Positions 36,846 through 47,914 of a stretch of 64,000 bases of DNA are shown piece after piece (the stretch's first letter is position 1; the number at the start of each line of letters is the position of its first letter). The stretch is from Apostichopus japonicus (Eukaryota > Echinodermata > Holothuroidea > Aspidochirotida > Stichopodidae). Position numbers and translations under genes: made by a program. Under the pieces are notes generated by a model. The model was not told where the DNA came from. It worked only from the letters and a program-made list of their open reading frames with translations, and made no database searches. Location: contig NC_092582.1 in assembly GCF_037975245.1 (NCBI RefSeq), forward strand, positions 20,052,577-20,116,576. The letters are read 5' to 3'.

Positions 36846-38709
36846 TGTAGCACCCCTAATTTTTTTGGTAAATTAGGAAGTACTAGAATTTAGATTTCCC
36901 CCTCCCTGTGATAGGTTCCCCCTACAAATTCTCGGGTGCTCTAGGAGTTCAATGGCCTGTCACTTCATTGCAGGAAGTTGTAATGACTAAATCTGTATTC
37001 TTGGAATGACATTGCTTTGTCCTCCAAGTGTACCAGAGAGTAAAACCACCATAACCCATTAGTGAGCTAAGCTGTCCCCAGAGTGAGAGAGACCTTCTGC
37101 AAACGGGTGACCCTCTGTTCACCTCTTTGTTGAATGAACTCATTCTCTGGGACTACGTCACTAAGTTGTTTACACCTGTTGTCTTGGTGGTTAATTGAGC
37201 AATGTTGGTGTTTTCCGGTAATGAGTAGGCCGATCAGCTGGTTCATTTATCTCCTTATTTGGGCTGGGCAGGAAGTTGTATTGTCTTAGGGTACTGTCCC
37301 CTGGCTCTATAAGAAGGCCAGTTTACCAGCGATCTGTGCCACTCACTTGACAGCCCTCAGCCGTCGTTAGGATGTCGGAGACATCATCATTAGAAATTAC
37401 TCTTTAATTTCTAAACAGGTACGAACCACTTTGTATTTTTCAGAAGTAAGCTTAGTAAGTTTAATAGTAATGTTCAGTTACTCTGTGATGGCTTCAAGCA
37501 CACAGAGATGTATTATATCTAATTTAATTAAAGTCATACCATCGATTGATATACTTTACCATCCGTTGTGTAATTTAGTATAACTATGTGTTTCATTGAT
37601 AATGATATATAGCAAATGTTGTTTATCCCATTATGATTATTTCTGTATTGTGTACTCTATAGGTTACACTAAGCCTATATGCTACATGCATATTAGAATT
37701 TACCCTTTTGTGAAACCCATATTAGCTGATGTATGTCCTATAGCTCCCTTGGTGACAGTCCTTGTCAGAGGTTGACCCTAAATAGTTTTGCTATACTGTT
37801 TGTTGGTACATATGATATGTTTATGAGAGACTTATCATGTAGGGTATATATTGTGTTATGTTATTTTAGTATTTATGCATTTAGTTGTCTATTAGGAACA
37901 TGCTAGTAATTGGGTTAGGGCAATTAGCACTTGACTGAGACTTACTGCATTGGTGTCCGTCATTGACTGCCACGTCGGCTAGAGGTGTGCTTTATTACTT
38001 ATAATGCTATTTACTGGAGTCATATTTCATTTATATTTAGCCTTAATGATTAGAGTGTACTTGTTATAGATTGTCCCATATTTTAGTTGGCACTGAGCCC
38101 ATTGCATTGATTATAATTTTTTACGTAAGTTCGGCCACTCACTTGACAGCCCTCAGCCGTCGTTAGGATGTCGGAGACATCATCATTAGAAATTACTCTT
38201 TAATTTCTAAACAGGTCCTTGGTTTGGGTGGGCGTGTCTAAACGTCCTGGTCTTAAGATGCCCCCTCCCCACCAGGCCATGATGTTCCCCGGACTCGAAA
38301 GACGGCCGAGCGGGTCTAGAGAGGGAGTGAGCCCCAGCCCCCAGCTATATAGTGGTCCATTCCGAAATTGGATTGATTGTACTTTTATTGTTTAATACCG
38401 TTGTTAACCTCCATTTGTTATTTTCTGTTCTGTTCTCTTCTCTTTCTTTAGTTAGTTATGAATATATACCGCATAACTAAACATACGCTTTTGTATTATT
38501 CTGTTTGTTTGTATGTTGACCCAGACGAGCCAGTAGTTACAGCAGTAGTAAGGTAGGGTCCTTATACGTCACGAGGCGCATAGTTTATATGTGTGCTTAA
38601 GGTCAATCGAGTATCTCGGTGCAGGTAGTTGACCCCATTACAGCCAAAGAACCCCCGCTTCCCTAAAGGCTAATGTCCCCTGGATGGGAGCGATCAACCT
38701 GGGGTTACA
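36846..38709 (+). mobile_element. Solo LTR, 1.86 kb, with perfect 5-bp target duplication
   Basis: Starts TGTAGCACCCC and ends GGGGTTACA, so it has TG...CA ends with a short imperfect inverted repeat. It is flanked by AGCAT on both sides (36841-36845 and 38710-38714). A TATA-like CTATAAG lies at 37307-37313. An 83-bp segment is present twice inside (37338-37420 and 38134-38216); the first copy begins about 30 bases after the TATA-like motif, where a transcript start would fall. No internal protein-coding region or second LTR is present, so it is the recombination remnant of an LTR retroelement. The family is not determinable from the LTR alone. Confidence 0.85.
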
Positions 38710-39257
38710 AGCATGTTCATTCATCGTGAGTTAACATTCAGTAATAGGCGTAGAAGGCGGGGGCAAGTCGGCTGCCCCTCCCCTTCAACAAGATATTTCC
38801 GTGGAAATTCGGGCAATATTCTGATATTGTTTCGAGCACTGCAAGAGATAAACTAAACTGCAATAATCTTGTTTGATGAAATTCGGTAGTTACGGAAAAC
38901 TCAACTTCGGATAGTTAGACTATAACGAGCTTACCCGATTAATTTAACATGATGTTGTGGAGTGTTGACACAGTTCGCACTCCATGTTAACCTTCTCTGG
39001 CAAAGACGATGTTATGATATGTATCGCTGTTGGCAAGTTCCTCATAACGAACTCGAATTTCAAAGGTGAGGGCGATCTCACCAGTGCACCCTTCCATATA
39101 TGGTTACATATGGGTTTTTTAAGGAAAAGTCTCCCATGAAAGAACCTGGACACGAAAACCAAACTACCAAACGGCTGACCCGCTCTCAGCCCCAGTCCCC
39201 TTACATCGGTGACTGTGTGATCATCGTCAGGTGTGCATCACCATTCCCCTCGAAAGG

Positions 39258-39298
39258 GAACAGATACTACACATGATCTTAGCCAAAAGGCCGAGAAG
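39258..39298 (-). pseudogene. U2 snRNA 5'-end fragment
   Basis: The minus strand matches the conserved 5' domain of U2 snRNA over about 41 nt with one mismatch, including CTTCTCGGCCTTTTGGCTAA and the branch-point-recognising GTAGTA. After TATCTGTTC the similarity stops: stem-loop IIb, the Sm site and the 3' half are absent, and unrelated sequence follows. It is therefore a truncated copy or the U2-derived head of a SINE-like repeat, not a functional U2 gene. Confidence 0.8.
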
Positions 39299-40679
39299 GT
39301 TACATTGTTCGTGCAAATCGTTAAGCCCCACCCTCACCCAATCAAATTAGGCTCCTACACCCATGCATTCATTGCCCGTTCTCTTAACTAACAGAACGTT
39401 ATGAACGTAAAACTAACAGTAGAATCGTAAATTAGCATTCACTACCCGTTGTAGAATAACAGTTGAACGCATTTTCAATTACATAACATTAATTAAGAAT
39501 AGATTGTAATGGTGGGTGTAATGACATAACTCCCGTTATTTAGTACTTGTGTGAATACACAGTGACACTTTGTAAACCGTTTTGTATCAATTCTCGTTAT
39601 GTGATTAATGTGCCAACGTATGCATAGATGATGTGTCTAGTTAATCATGCAGGTGTTAGAAATATTGCATTTGATATGAATGAATGTGCTTACTGCTTGA
39701 ACCCTTTGTTGTTTGTGCTAAACTTACAGTGACAGTTTTCACAATTATTACATATACACGAAGTTGGTACTTACGTCATATATAATTACATTTGATATAG
39801 CTGTAAATCTCCTTCAATTAAGTAGTCACATAATGACCATATGTCGTTTCCAATAACATATTAAAGTATAACGGTGGTATTATAATTATTAATGAATTGC
39901 AAGTTTCATGTTTATTAAAGTAGGATACTTTGTTATTAACATTGTTCCTAAACCGAACATAACGCCGTGTGTTCACGTACCCGTTTACTGTACCCGTTAT
40001 AAAATGTCGCACCGAATTTCACAAACCGCTGTAAGTTAAATTACGTTGTTATCGCAGGCCGGTACGGTACTTTACCTTAAAAATACATTTTTTTATAACC
40101 AGTGTAGCTCTGTACAAAGTTCCTGTTATCCCAAAGGATAACAAAACTGAGCGAAAATACGCCTGACGCCGTGGTGCCTGGCCTCCACCTGTTTGTGAAG
40201 TGATTGAACAGTTGAAAACATGAATTTGATTGGCTAGAATATAACGGACCCTATGACGTCAAGTCGAAAAGAAAGAAGTTTCTTGAAAGTAGTCAATGTC
40301 GTTTGTCAGTAGATTTTAGTTATACGGTACTAGTTGTATGTAATATACCACGGCTTCAAGATAAAACGGATCGCTTGTTTATCGAGAATACAGAGTAAAC
40401 AGCATGGCGTACACGTTGTATTTAAAAGTGAGTAAACTCATTTCATTTACATGGACATTCACTTCCGAATCATGCGCCAGAACTGGCTTAGTATCAGTTA
40501 ATGCATCATTGCGTATATATAACAATTTTGTGGCATTGGTGACCGGTTTCCATGCACTATTATGGCATTACAATGTAGCTTCTTTTCAAATAATTTCCTT
40601 ACTCAAGTTTGCAATTTTATTTTGATTACTACTGCTTTCTCAATCGTAAATTTGATTAAAACTATACATACATGTATGA

Positions 40680-40687
40680 TATATATA

Positions 40688-40786
<99 letters not shown>

Positions 40787-40797
40787 CTATACATTTA

Positions 40798-40828
<31 letters not shown>

Positions 40829-40875
40829 CTATATATACATACATACATACATACATACATACATACATACATACA
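40680..40875. repeat. (TA)n and (ATAC)n microsatellites
   Basis: Long TA runs at about 40688-40785 and 40808-40830, then ATAC repeats to about 40875. Confidence 0.98.
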
Positions 40876-41429
40876 CACATACAGACTTGCAATAAAATGC
40901 ACGTAATCCATGGGAAAGTGCTCGATGTAAAATATAGAATATAATAATAATATATTATAATATCGAACTAATGACGCATTACTTGATTAGGGCACGACAA
41001 GCTTGTTTCGTGATTTCTCACTCGTCAGGTGCCAGTATGCGACTGTGTTAAAGTGTGTCATTTGAATTTTGTGTTTGTGCGTTTGGTATGCAGCAAGTAT
41101 TTTCTTGAATGCCTGCAATCCGATATCAATTCAGCGCGTTTGTTTAGCGTTGATTCAAAGGGTCTATATATAAGGAAAATTTTTTCCTGTAGGCATAGAT
41201 TGCAACGTTTTGTGGTGTTGCTGTGTGGTTTGGCGTGTTTTAATATTCTCCATTTAATATCAAAATTGATTTGTCTTTCCTTGAGTGACCAGATATGTTT
41301 GCTAAGTTCAGTTTCGTTCCTTTTGTGTTGGTGTGTGAAAGAGCTTTTATGGTTGTTGTACCGTGTCTTAAATTCAGTTTCACAAAGTCTACAAAGTTAC
41401 AAGACAATGTTTAAGTCCAACGTACGTTT

Positions 41430-41800
41430 TCAATCTTGGGGAGCACGGGGGGTGGGGGGGGGGCACAGCACTTATTTTGGTGGCAGAATGTGTATTAGTG
41501 AATGCCGTCCTGGGGGAGGGGTCTAAGGGGAGGGAGTGAGAAATTGTTGAATAATTGCAATTTTTGGCTATATTTTGCAACTTGACGTAACTTTATGTTC
41601 ACGAATTTTTGGGCTTAGTCTGTCCGATATTTATGTTTTTAATTGAGGCAGATAAAAAAAAGTTATACAAAAATATGGAAATTAACCCTTTTGCTAAAGT
41701 TTTTAGATAATTAAGGGTCATAAGATGCAATTTGGTGCTATTTAGTGATTATCCATTATGAGAGAACAAAAAGATGTTTTCCGCTTGAATAGTTGCAATG
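41430..41800. mobile_element. Degraded relative of the 50.8-kb MITE
   Basis: Contains GTCCTGGGGGAGGGGTCTAA GGGGAGGG (about 41508-41535) and AGATGCAATTTGGTGCTATTT (about 41723), both matching blocks of the element at 50809-51173 in the same order. Ends are not clear. Confidence 0.5.
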
Positions 41801-43079
41801 GAAGCATACCTCAGCCCGTCTTCTCAATATGGTTTGGGGAAAGTTACAACGTGAAGAAGAGTGTTGAAAATTGAAATTAAAATTCATGCAGGATAGTAGT
41901 GAATTTTAAGCACTAGTGGTTCACGCCGGGGCCTCCGTGACCCTTGTTAGTGAGAAAACAACTGATTATTGTGACGGTCGGTGGAAAGAAGTGTAACTGA
42001 TGGACATAGTACGATTCGTCCTTTGTAAAAAAAAAAAGAGTTTTTGTTTGAGTATGTTTTAACACTACAAATCGCATCTGGGGGGCACGTGCCCCCCCCC
42101 CCCCACCATCCCTTGGCGATGCGGCCACCCCTTGGCGACGCCATTGCCTGGTACCTGGTACACAACTCCGTCTTCCCTGCATTTCCATCTTTGACTCTAC
42201 AATGGCATTGTTTGGTTGGTGGTCTATATAATGGTTGGTGATGATACATTTGTTATGAGCGTCGATTATGTTTTTCATGTTTGGCATGAAGCTGTAGCTA
42301 GGTTTCACTGTGTTTCTGTTTTTAACAGATTCTAGTGTCGCACGCGGCAGTAGCTGGTAACACAAAACAACTTATATACGATGGTGCCACGTGTGATACC
42401 CGTTGTACTTAGTATATAGCCTACAGCAGGATTGCCAAGTTTTTTTCTGTAACAGAATCAGACAAATTAAGAGAATTTACCGGCCAAATCGAGTGAATAA
42501 AGGCCAAAAATTTTTTTGTTCGATTCCTATTCCGCTATACATGGATAGCCTACAATTTGCTTGTTTGCATTCTCTTCTATGAAGGTTACTGGCAGCTTTC
42601 AAAATTGTGGGGGACAACAGATAATACCGCTATGAATGTGAAGTCTATTTTTAGCCATCAATGTGGAATGAGACTAATTTCTACACTTCTGAAACTTTGT
42701 GTGAGATATCTCTATGCTGTTCTTTAAATTCTCCCGCTCATGGTTCCCCCTTTTTTCTCTCTCTTGGACTTTTTCACCTCATTTTTGGAGGGGTAACTGA
42801 CCCCATCGCCCCTGGCTACGCGCCCCTCGCCTCCAGTACACTCACCACGGGTTCTGGCTGACAGACCCATTAGCTTACATTTCCATATTCTCAAATATTG
42901 CGTGCTAGTAACATAAAACAGACAAGAACAGAAATAACAAAAATACAGCGTAAGTTTATTTTGAGATCAGAAGGATCGCAGGTTTTATGTTTAACACATT
43001 TTGCTAAATTTCAACACGATGCCCTGAATCATAACATTCCCATTGGTATGATCGATTTCTGTGGGTGACGTTTATGGCA

Positions 43080-43552
43080 ATCCTGATTGTGGAATCATTC
43101 GAAAAACTCAGTTTATCCTTGATAAACTCAGTGTTTCGTTCGAAAAACAGTTTTTCGCGTCTAATGTGTAGTAATTTTATAGATAAACTCAGTTTTCTCG
43201 ATAAACAGTTTATCTTACTCTATCTATCGAGCGAATTACAGGGATTTTCGATAAACACGGCTTATAGAGCGGAAAACAGAAGTTTTTCGATTAATTCCCG
43301 CTGGTTTTCTTTGGTTTAGCGACTGATAAACTGTTTTTCCCGAATAACAGAGTTTCCCGAAACACAGTTTCCCAGAAAACAGAATTTCCCCCCAAAACAG
43401 AGTTTTTCGCCTAATGTGCAATATAAATTCGATAAACTCATTGAATCGAGCAAATACAGGGTTTTTACAATAGTGTTTCGCCATAAACTCTGTTTTTCAC
43501 TCAACAAACCGAGTTTATCGGCGATAAACTGTGTTTATTGCACATTAGGCTT
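43080..43552. repeat. Field of interspersed inverted motifs (GATAAACTC/GAGTTTATC family)
   Basis: Within 470 bases GATAAACT, AACAGTTT, AACAGAGTTT(T/C)(T/C)C and TTTTTCG recur many times in both orientations. GCCTAATGTGCAATA at 43409-43423 reappears inverted as TTTATTGCACATTAGGC at 43536-43552, and a diverged direct copy (TCTAATGTGTAGTAA) lies near 43160. The stretch could fold extensively. No ORF of note. Confidence 0.75.
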
Positions 43553-44777
43553 GCCACAGACGATACTGACTACTTCAAAACATTTTTCAAAACAATTCAA
43601 AACGGTGCAATTTAATAACAAATGCGAGACACAGTAAGAGATGCACGAATGATGACTAAAAATACACTTGTGATAGTTTAGACCTTGAAACACGAAAAGA
43701 AAAACATGTTTTCATGACAATCAAATTAAGACAATATACAAAGTACAACCGTCATGGAAACGTAGGCTATATACCTCGACTGCCCTGAAGAAGAAGGGAC
43801 ATAAGAGCGCTGGGACACAGGAGGACATGATCTTCCTCCTCATATTAGTTGGAAAAACATGAAGTGGCCCTTTTCTATAACATGAAGTGTCCGGTTCTGT
43901 TAATGAAAAGTACCTATTCCGTTTTGTATTATTAAAATGTACTTCCTCGTAAATGGAAGATACATGGGGAAAATGGGGAAATATCTATCACGTTGTCTTA
44001 AAGTCCATAGTATTTGATTGGTGGGGGGGGGGGGGGTCTCGGAAAAAATTCAAAGTTTTTCAAATTTCCATGAGGTGTTGCTTTGGGTTGTTTGAATGCG
44101 ACTGTCACGTAAGGAGGGATGTTAGGTGGTGCATTCTGATGCATTTTTATGGCGATAAATTAGGTCTATAATGAGGTTTAAAGGCAAGGTTGTGCTAATT
44201 ATTACTGTTGAACTTAAGAATAAATGTCCCCGACAGATAGTGGAGATGGGGAGGGCATCCACCCCCACCCCTTGAGTACGCTATACGGTCAAGCTGCACA
44301 GTATGAATAAATCACTTGCATTCTGTAGTTTTACAAATGATTCAACATGCTTTGTATAAATCACAGTTTCATTGTTTGATGATCTACGTATGTATGAATA
44401 TATGTATGTATGTATGTATCTATACATTGATAATTTTAAGGGACGGGGAAGGGAGATGAGGGGAGATGGGGGGGGGGGCGTCCGATTAAAGCCATCTCAT
44501 CAACGGGCTTGCAAAGGTCTCCCTAAGGTTTGAAAGCTCATCTTGCGTTCTATTCTCTGTGTTTGAGCATGATGTCTACAGTTTACCTATACCGCTATTA
44601 GGTTTAAGTTTATTGTTGTGTAGCGCCTTGCAGGTCATCATGCATGAGAAACTGAAATATCAACATTTGTTGTTACCATGTATATGTTCAAAATTCAAAT
44701 CATTCCCCCATTTTTCTAAGCATCAATGTAATCCTCAATATTCGTAAGCTATCAGCTAGCAATATTTATCTGGCTCA

Positions 44778-46442
44778 TTGAACATGGTAAACAGCAGTTC
44801 CCTGATGGAACATAGGATCTTCCGTCTTTTTATACCAGGGAGCTTCGAACATGCTGTAATTTGTGTTATAGGCCTAAACGAAGTTTCTTTTCCTTTCATT
44901 CTCCAGATTATAGCCTCGCTATTACTTTTTGCTGGTACATGTGATAGTCAGGAACTGATGGACAATACTGGTATAACTGCCAGTTACGAACCCATAGATG
45001 GAGATCCACTATTCGTACTAATCGAGGGAACCAACGCCACCATTAATGTCACCATTCATGGAATTCTCGGAAATATATCTGTCACAAAAATTGAGAGCGA
45101 AAATCCAGATTTTTTTATCGTGATTCCTTCGGAGTACGAGACCACTGTCGATAATGGTTCGGCGACGTTTCCTGTCCGTGTACGAGGTGTCTTCATCGGT
45201 GTAAGTCCATTGGTCATTCACCTTGAACACACTTACTTGTTGTACGACACACAAGGACTGGCGAGGTTGCAGAAAGAAACCTACGAATGGACATACTCGG
45301 TGCGATGTGGAATTCGTCCTACGATTTGGAACACAATCTTTACTTGGTCCTTGACTGTGTGGCTCGTTATTTCGTATGTCACTATGGGCGCAAAAATTGA
45401 CCTGGACGTGGTATGGGGAAAGTTTCGTCGTCCATTTGGAGTGATCATTGGCATAGTCTGTCAATTTGGCATTATGCCGATTCTAGCATTTGCTATTGCT
45501 AAAATAGTCCCCATCACAACAGAGTCTGCTATTGGGCTCTTGATTGAAGGGTCGTGTCCAGGTGGCTGGATTAGTAACGTATTCGCGCTCATGATGGACG
45601 TAGACTTTATCTTGAGCATTACAATGACATTCTGCTCAAGTTTCATGGCTTTAGTTATGATGCCTTTCAACCTGTTTTTGTATGCAACACCTTTCGTTGA
45701 AGGTAGGGGTACTCTGAAGACACCGTACCGTGATATATGTACCCAACTTGCTCTGATGATGGTGCCTGTACTGATTGGAATGTACATCTTACGAAGACAC
45801 CCTAGCGTAGCAGAGAAAATGACCAAGGGACTAAAACCCATTTCAATGGGTCTCATTGTTATTAGTCTCGCACTTGGCATTCCTGCGTTGTCATACATAT
45901 TCGTAACGCCGTTTCTTACTTACGTGGCTGCATCCATGCTTCCTTTCATTGGTGGTATCTTGGGGTTTTCGATTGCTAAAATTTGCCGTCGGGGATATCC
46001 AGAGGCATTTACTATCGCGTTTGAAACGGGAGTGCAAAACAGTTTGCTAGCATCAGTAGTGGCGAGGTTCTCTTATCCTTATCCTGAGAACTTCTTGATA
46101 GCTCGTTTACCTCTGCTCACAGCCATACTTACGATTATCGAAGGTACGGCAATGATAGCAATGTACGTAACCTACAACATAGTGACTGGAAAACGTCAGA
46201 GCCTTGACGACAAAAGTTACGAGGCTTGCGACCAAGATGAGGGTAAGTACGAAGAAGACGCAAAGACCGACGGTACTGCCAACAACAACAAGAACAGACC
46301 TGCGTATGTGGCTCTCTCATCTCAGGAGCAGGAAGATGAGGAAGAGGATGTAGAGAAGAACAATGGACAGATGGCAGAAACCGACAAGTACTCAGAGCTT
46401 CGAGATGAGGAGGAAAGTCAATCAAATATGAACGAGACTTGA
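44778..46442 (+). CDS. SLC10-family sodium/bile-acid-type cotransporter
   Basis: A 554-codon ORF. Residues about 43-55 form a signal-like hydrophobic segment, 56-170 a Ser/Thr/Asn-containing extracellular domain with N-glycosylation motifs (NAT 86, NIS 99, NGS 126), and about 183-470 a multi-pass core with eight to nine hydrophobic segments. Family signatures are EGSCPGGWISN (257-267) and ETGVQN (416-421), the sodium/substrate-site motifs of SLC10. A charged cytoplasmic tail follows (475-554, Glu/Asp-rich). The long N-terminal ectodomain resembles the SLC10A3/A5 architecture more than SLC10A1/A2. The core has no introns. The start is uncertain: TTTCCTTTCATTCTCCAG ending at 44906 looks like a real splice acceptor, so the first 43 residues may be intronic read-through and the true first exon may lie upstream. 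Substrate cannot be told. Confidence 0.88.
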   Translation: MNMVNSSSLMEHRIFRLFIPGSFEHAVICVIGLNEVSFPFILQIIASLLLFAGTCDSQELMDNTGITASYEPIDGDPLFVLIEGTNATINVTIHGILGNISVTKIESENPDFFIVIPSEYETTVDNGSATFPVRVRGVFIGVSPLVIHLEHTYLLYDTQGLARLQKETYEWTYSVRCGIRPTIWNTIFTWSLTVWLVISYVTMGAKIDLDVVWGKFRRPFGVIIGIVCQFGIMPILAFAIAKIVPITTESAIGLLIEGSCPGGWISNVFALMMDVDFILSITMTFCSSFMALVMMPFNLFLYATPFVEGRGTLKTPYRDICTQLALMMVPVLIGMYILRRHPSVAEKMTKGLKPISMGLIVISLALGIPALSYIFVTPFLTYVAASMLPFIGGILGFSIAKICRRGYPEAFTIAFETGVQNSLLASVVARFSYPYPENFLIARLPLLTAILTIIEGTAMIAMYVTYNIVTGKRQSLDDKSYEACDQDEGKYEEDAKTDGTANNNKNRPAYVALSSQEQEDEEEDVEKNNGQMAETDKYSELRDEEESQSNMNET

Positions 46443-47450
46443 AGCATGTCGTTGTCAACAACACCGAGTTAACTACATACAGCTAATGATACAGGGAAGG
46501 ATTTAATCCCCTTGTACCATGGTCAGAGTCAGCCAACTTCACGACTTCCCCAATGACAAAATTGCGAGTTATAATATGCCATCTAACTATGCAGACAACA
46601 CCACTATTAGACTTTTAAAGATCAAACTTTACGCATCTAATTATTTGCAATACAGACATATTATAATCTACTTCCCGGTGCTGGAACTTTAGTGACTATA
46701 ATGTTATGAACATTGACATATGCTGGTCACGTGGTAGGTTAATGGTTCAGTACATATGTTGAGTTAGGCAGGGTAGCCTAAGTTTTGTGAAGTTTACAGC
46801 TGGCTGTGACATTGAGGGTCAGAGTAAGGTAGGTTTCTGAATGACCCGGTTAAGGGAGACATTTTGGGATGTTTTAATTATAACCTGGACTTATTCAATC
46901 ATCAACAGTGTCATGAAACTATAAACTCGTGAAGTACACTTGTTTTATATCGTTAAAATTTTAATAATATTTATCTACTTATATATATATATATACTTAT
47001 TTTAATAACTTTGCTACGGATTTTTACTGGACCCATAACCTGTGTTAGGTCTGAACTGGTGATCTATGTTGATCTCGTTGAACAAGGAGCTCAGTGAAAT
47101 CGCAGAGTTTTAGTACTCGGTAACCCACCCCTCCCCCCCCCCCCCAGTCGCTATAAAGTACTCGAATGCTAAATAACTCGTGCTTGTTCTCAGTTTAAAG
47201 TACTTGGTAATCACTCAGGATGAATACTTTACAAGAAGCCTACTTACATAAAGAAAATTAGTTATGCAAAAATGATGTAACAGGAAACCTCATCTGGTTT
47301 TTATAGTGTCACTAAAAAAACAATTTTAATATATATTTTTAAGATATTAAGTATAAATCTTGTTTCTTTAGATGTAGAGAGCAAACAATTATAGTTTAAA
47401 TATAATAAAAAACAAAAAGATGAAATATTTACGAAATAAGAAATTGCAAC
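46443..47450. other. Downstream of the SLC10 gene; no gene seen
   Basis: AT-rich non-coding sequence, probably 3' UTR at its start. Contains a TA tract (about 46978-46996) and a C-run near 47127-47145. Confidence 0.5.
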
Positions 47451-47914
47451 TTTATAATGCATTATGTAAAGTAGTATAGGAAATGGGTGAATGAAATTTA
47501 GACTTTTTTAAATATTCTTTTACTTGAAGCTTCAATTTAAATCTAAATAAACATTCACTTAAATTAGGAATTTCTTCTTCAACTTTCTTCTTTAAAATAT
47601 CATATTTTAGGTGAAAATCATAGAGTTGTAGGGGTGCTTTAGGCACAATTTGTACCCGAAGTAAATATCCTGGTTTGGAAAATATAAATTGTTGATTACG
47701 GTATCTCTTTATGACTGAAAATGACTAAGAAAAACCATTCTCCATGATTGATCCTCATTTAACTGAAAAGAGGTTTCCCATTTAAAACATGTGGTTGGAC
47801 TGGTACAGACATTCTCTATCACCTCCTTATCAAAGGCACGGGACATAGGCGGAATACCGTATAACCTGTGGTACAAAGAGTCATCTTCAAGGGGAACATT
47901 ATTAACGTTGAATC
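47450..47914 (-). pseudogene. Possible LINE-like C-terminal coding remnant
   Basis: The minus strand holds two adjoining frames. One has SLYHRLYGIPPMSRAFDKEV and CFKWETSFQLNEDQSWRMVF; the other has VEEEIPNLSECLFRFKLKL. Beyond the inverted-repeat element that interrupts it, 49541-49600 (minus) reads LYFGLVAAIPFYWKSLV. The W/AIP/WK pattern resembles the region after the reverse transcriptase in LINE proteins. The assignment is weak and the frame is broken. Confidence 0.3.

Noticed and set aside
39205-39240. Hammerhead core in CTGACGATGATCACACAGTC
   Set aside because: No GAAA follows the putative stem II; treated as the body of a repeat instead.
39258-39298. Functional U2 snRNA gene
   Set aside because: Sequence diverges completely after the 5' domain; no Sm site or 3' stem-loops.
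45018-45898. Minus-strand ORFs of 145-148 codons over the SLC10 gene
   Set aside because: They are antisense shadows of the transporter reading frame.
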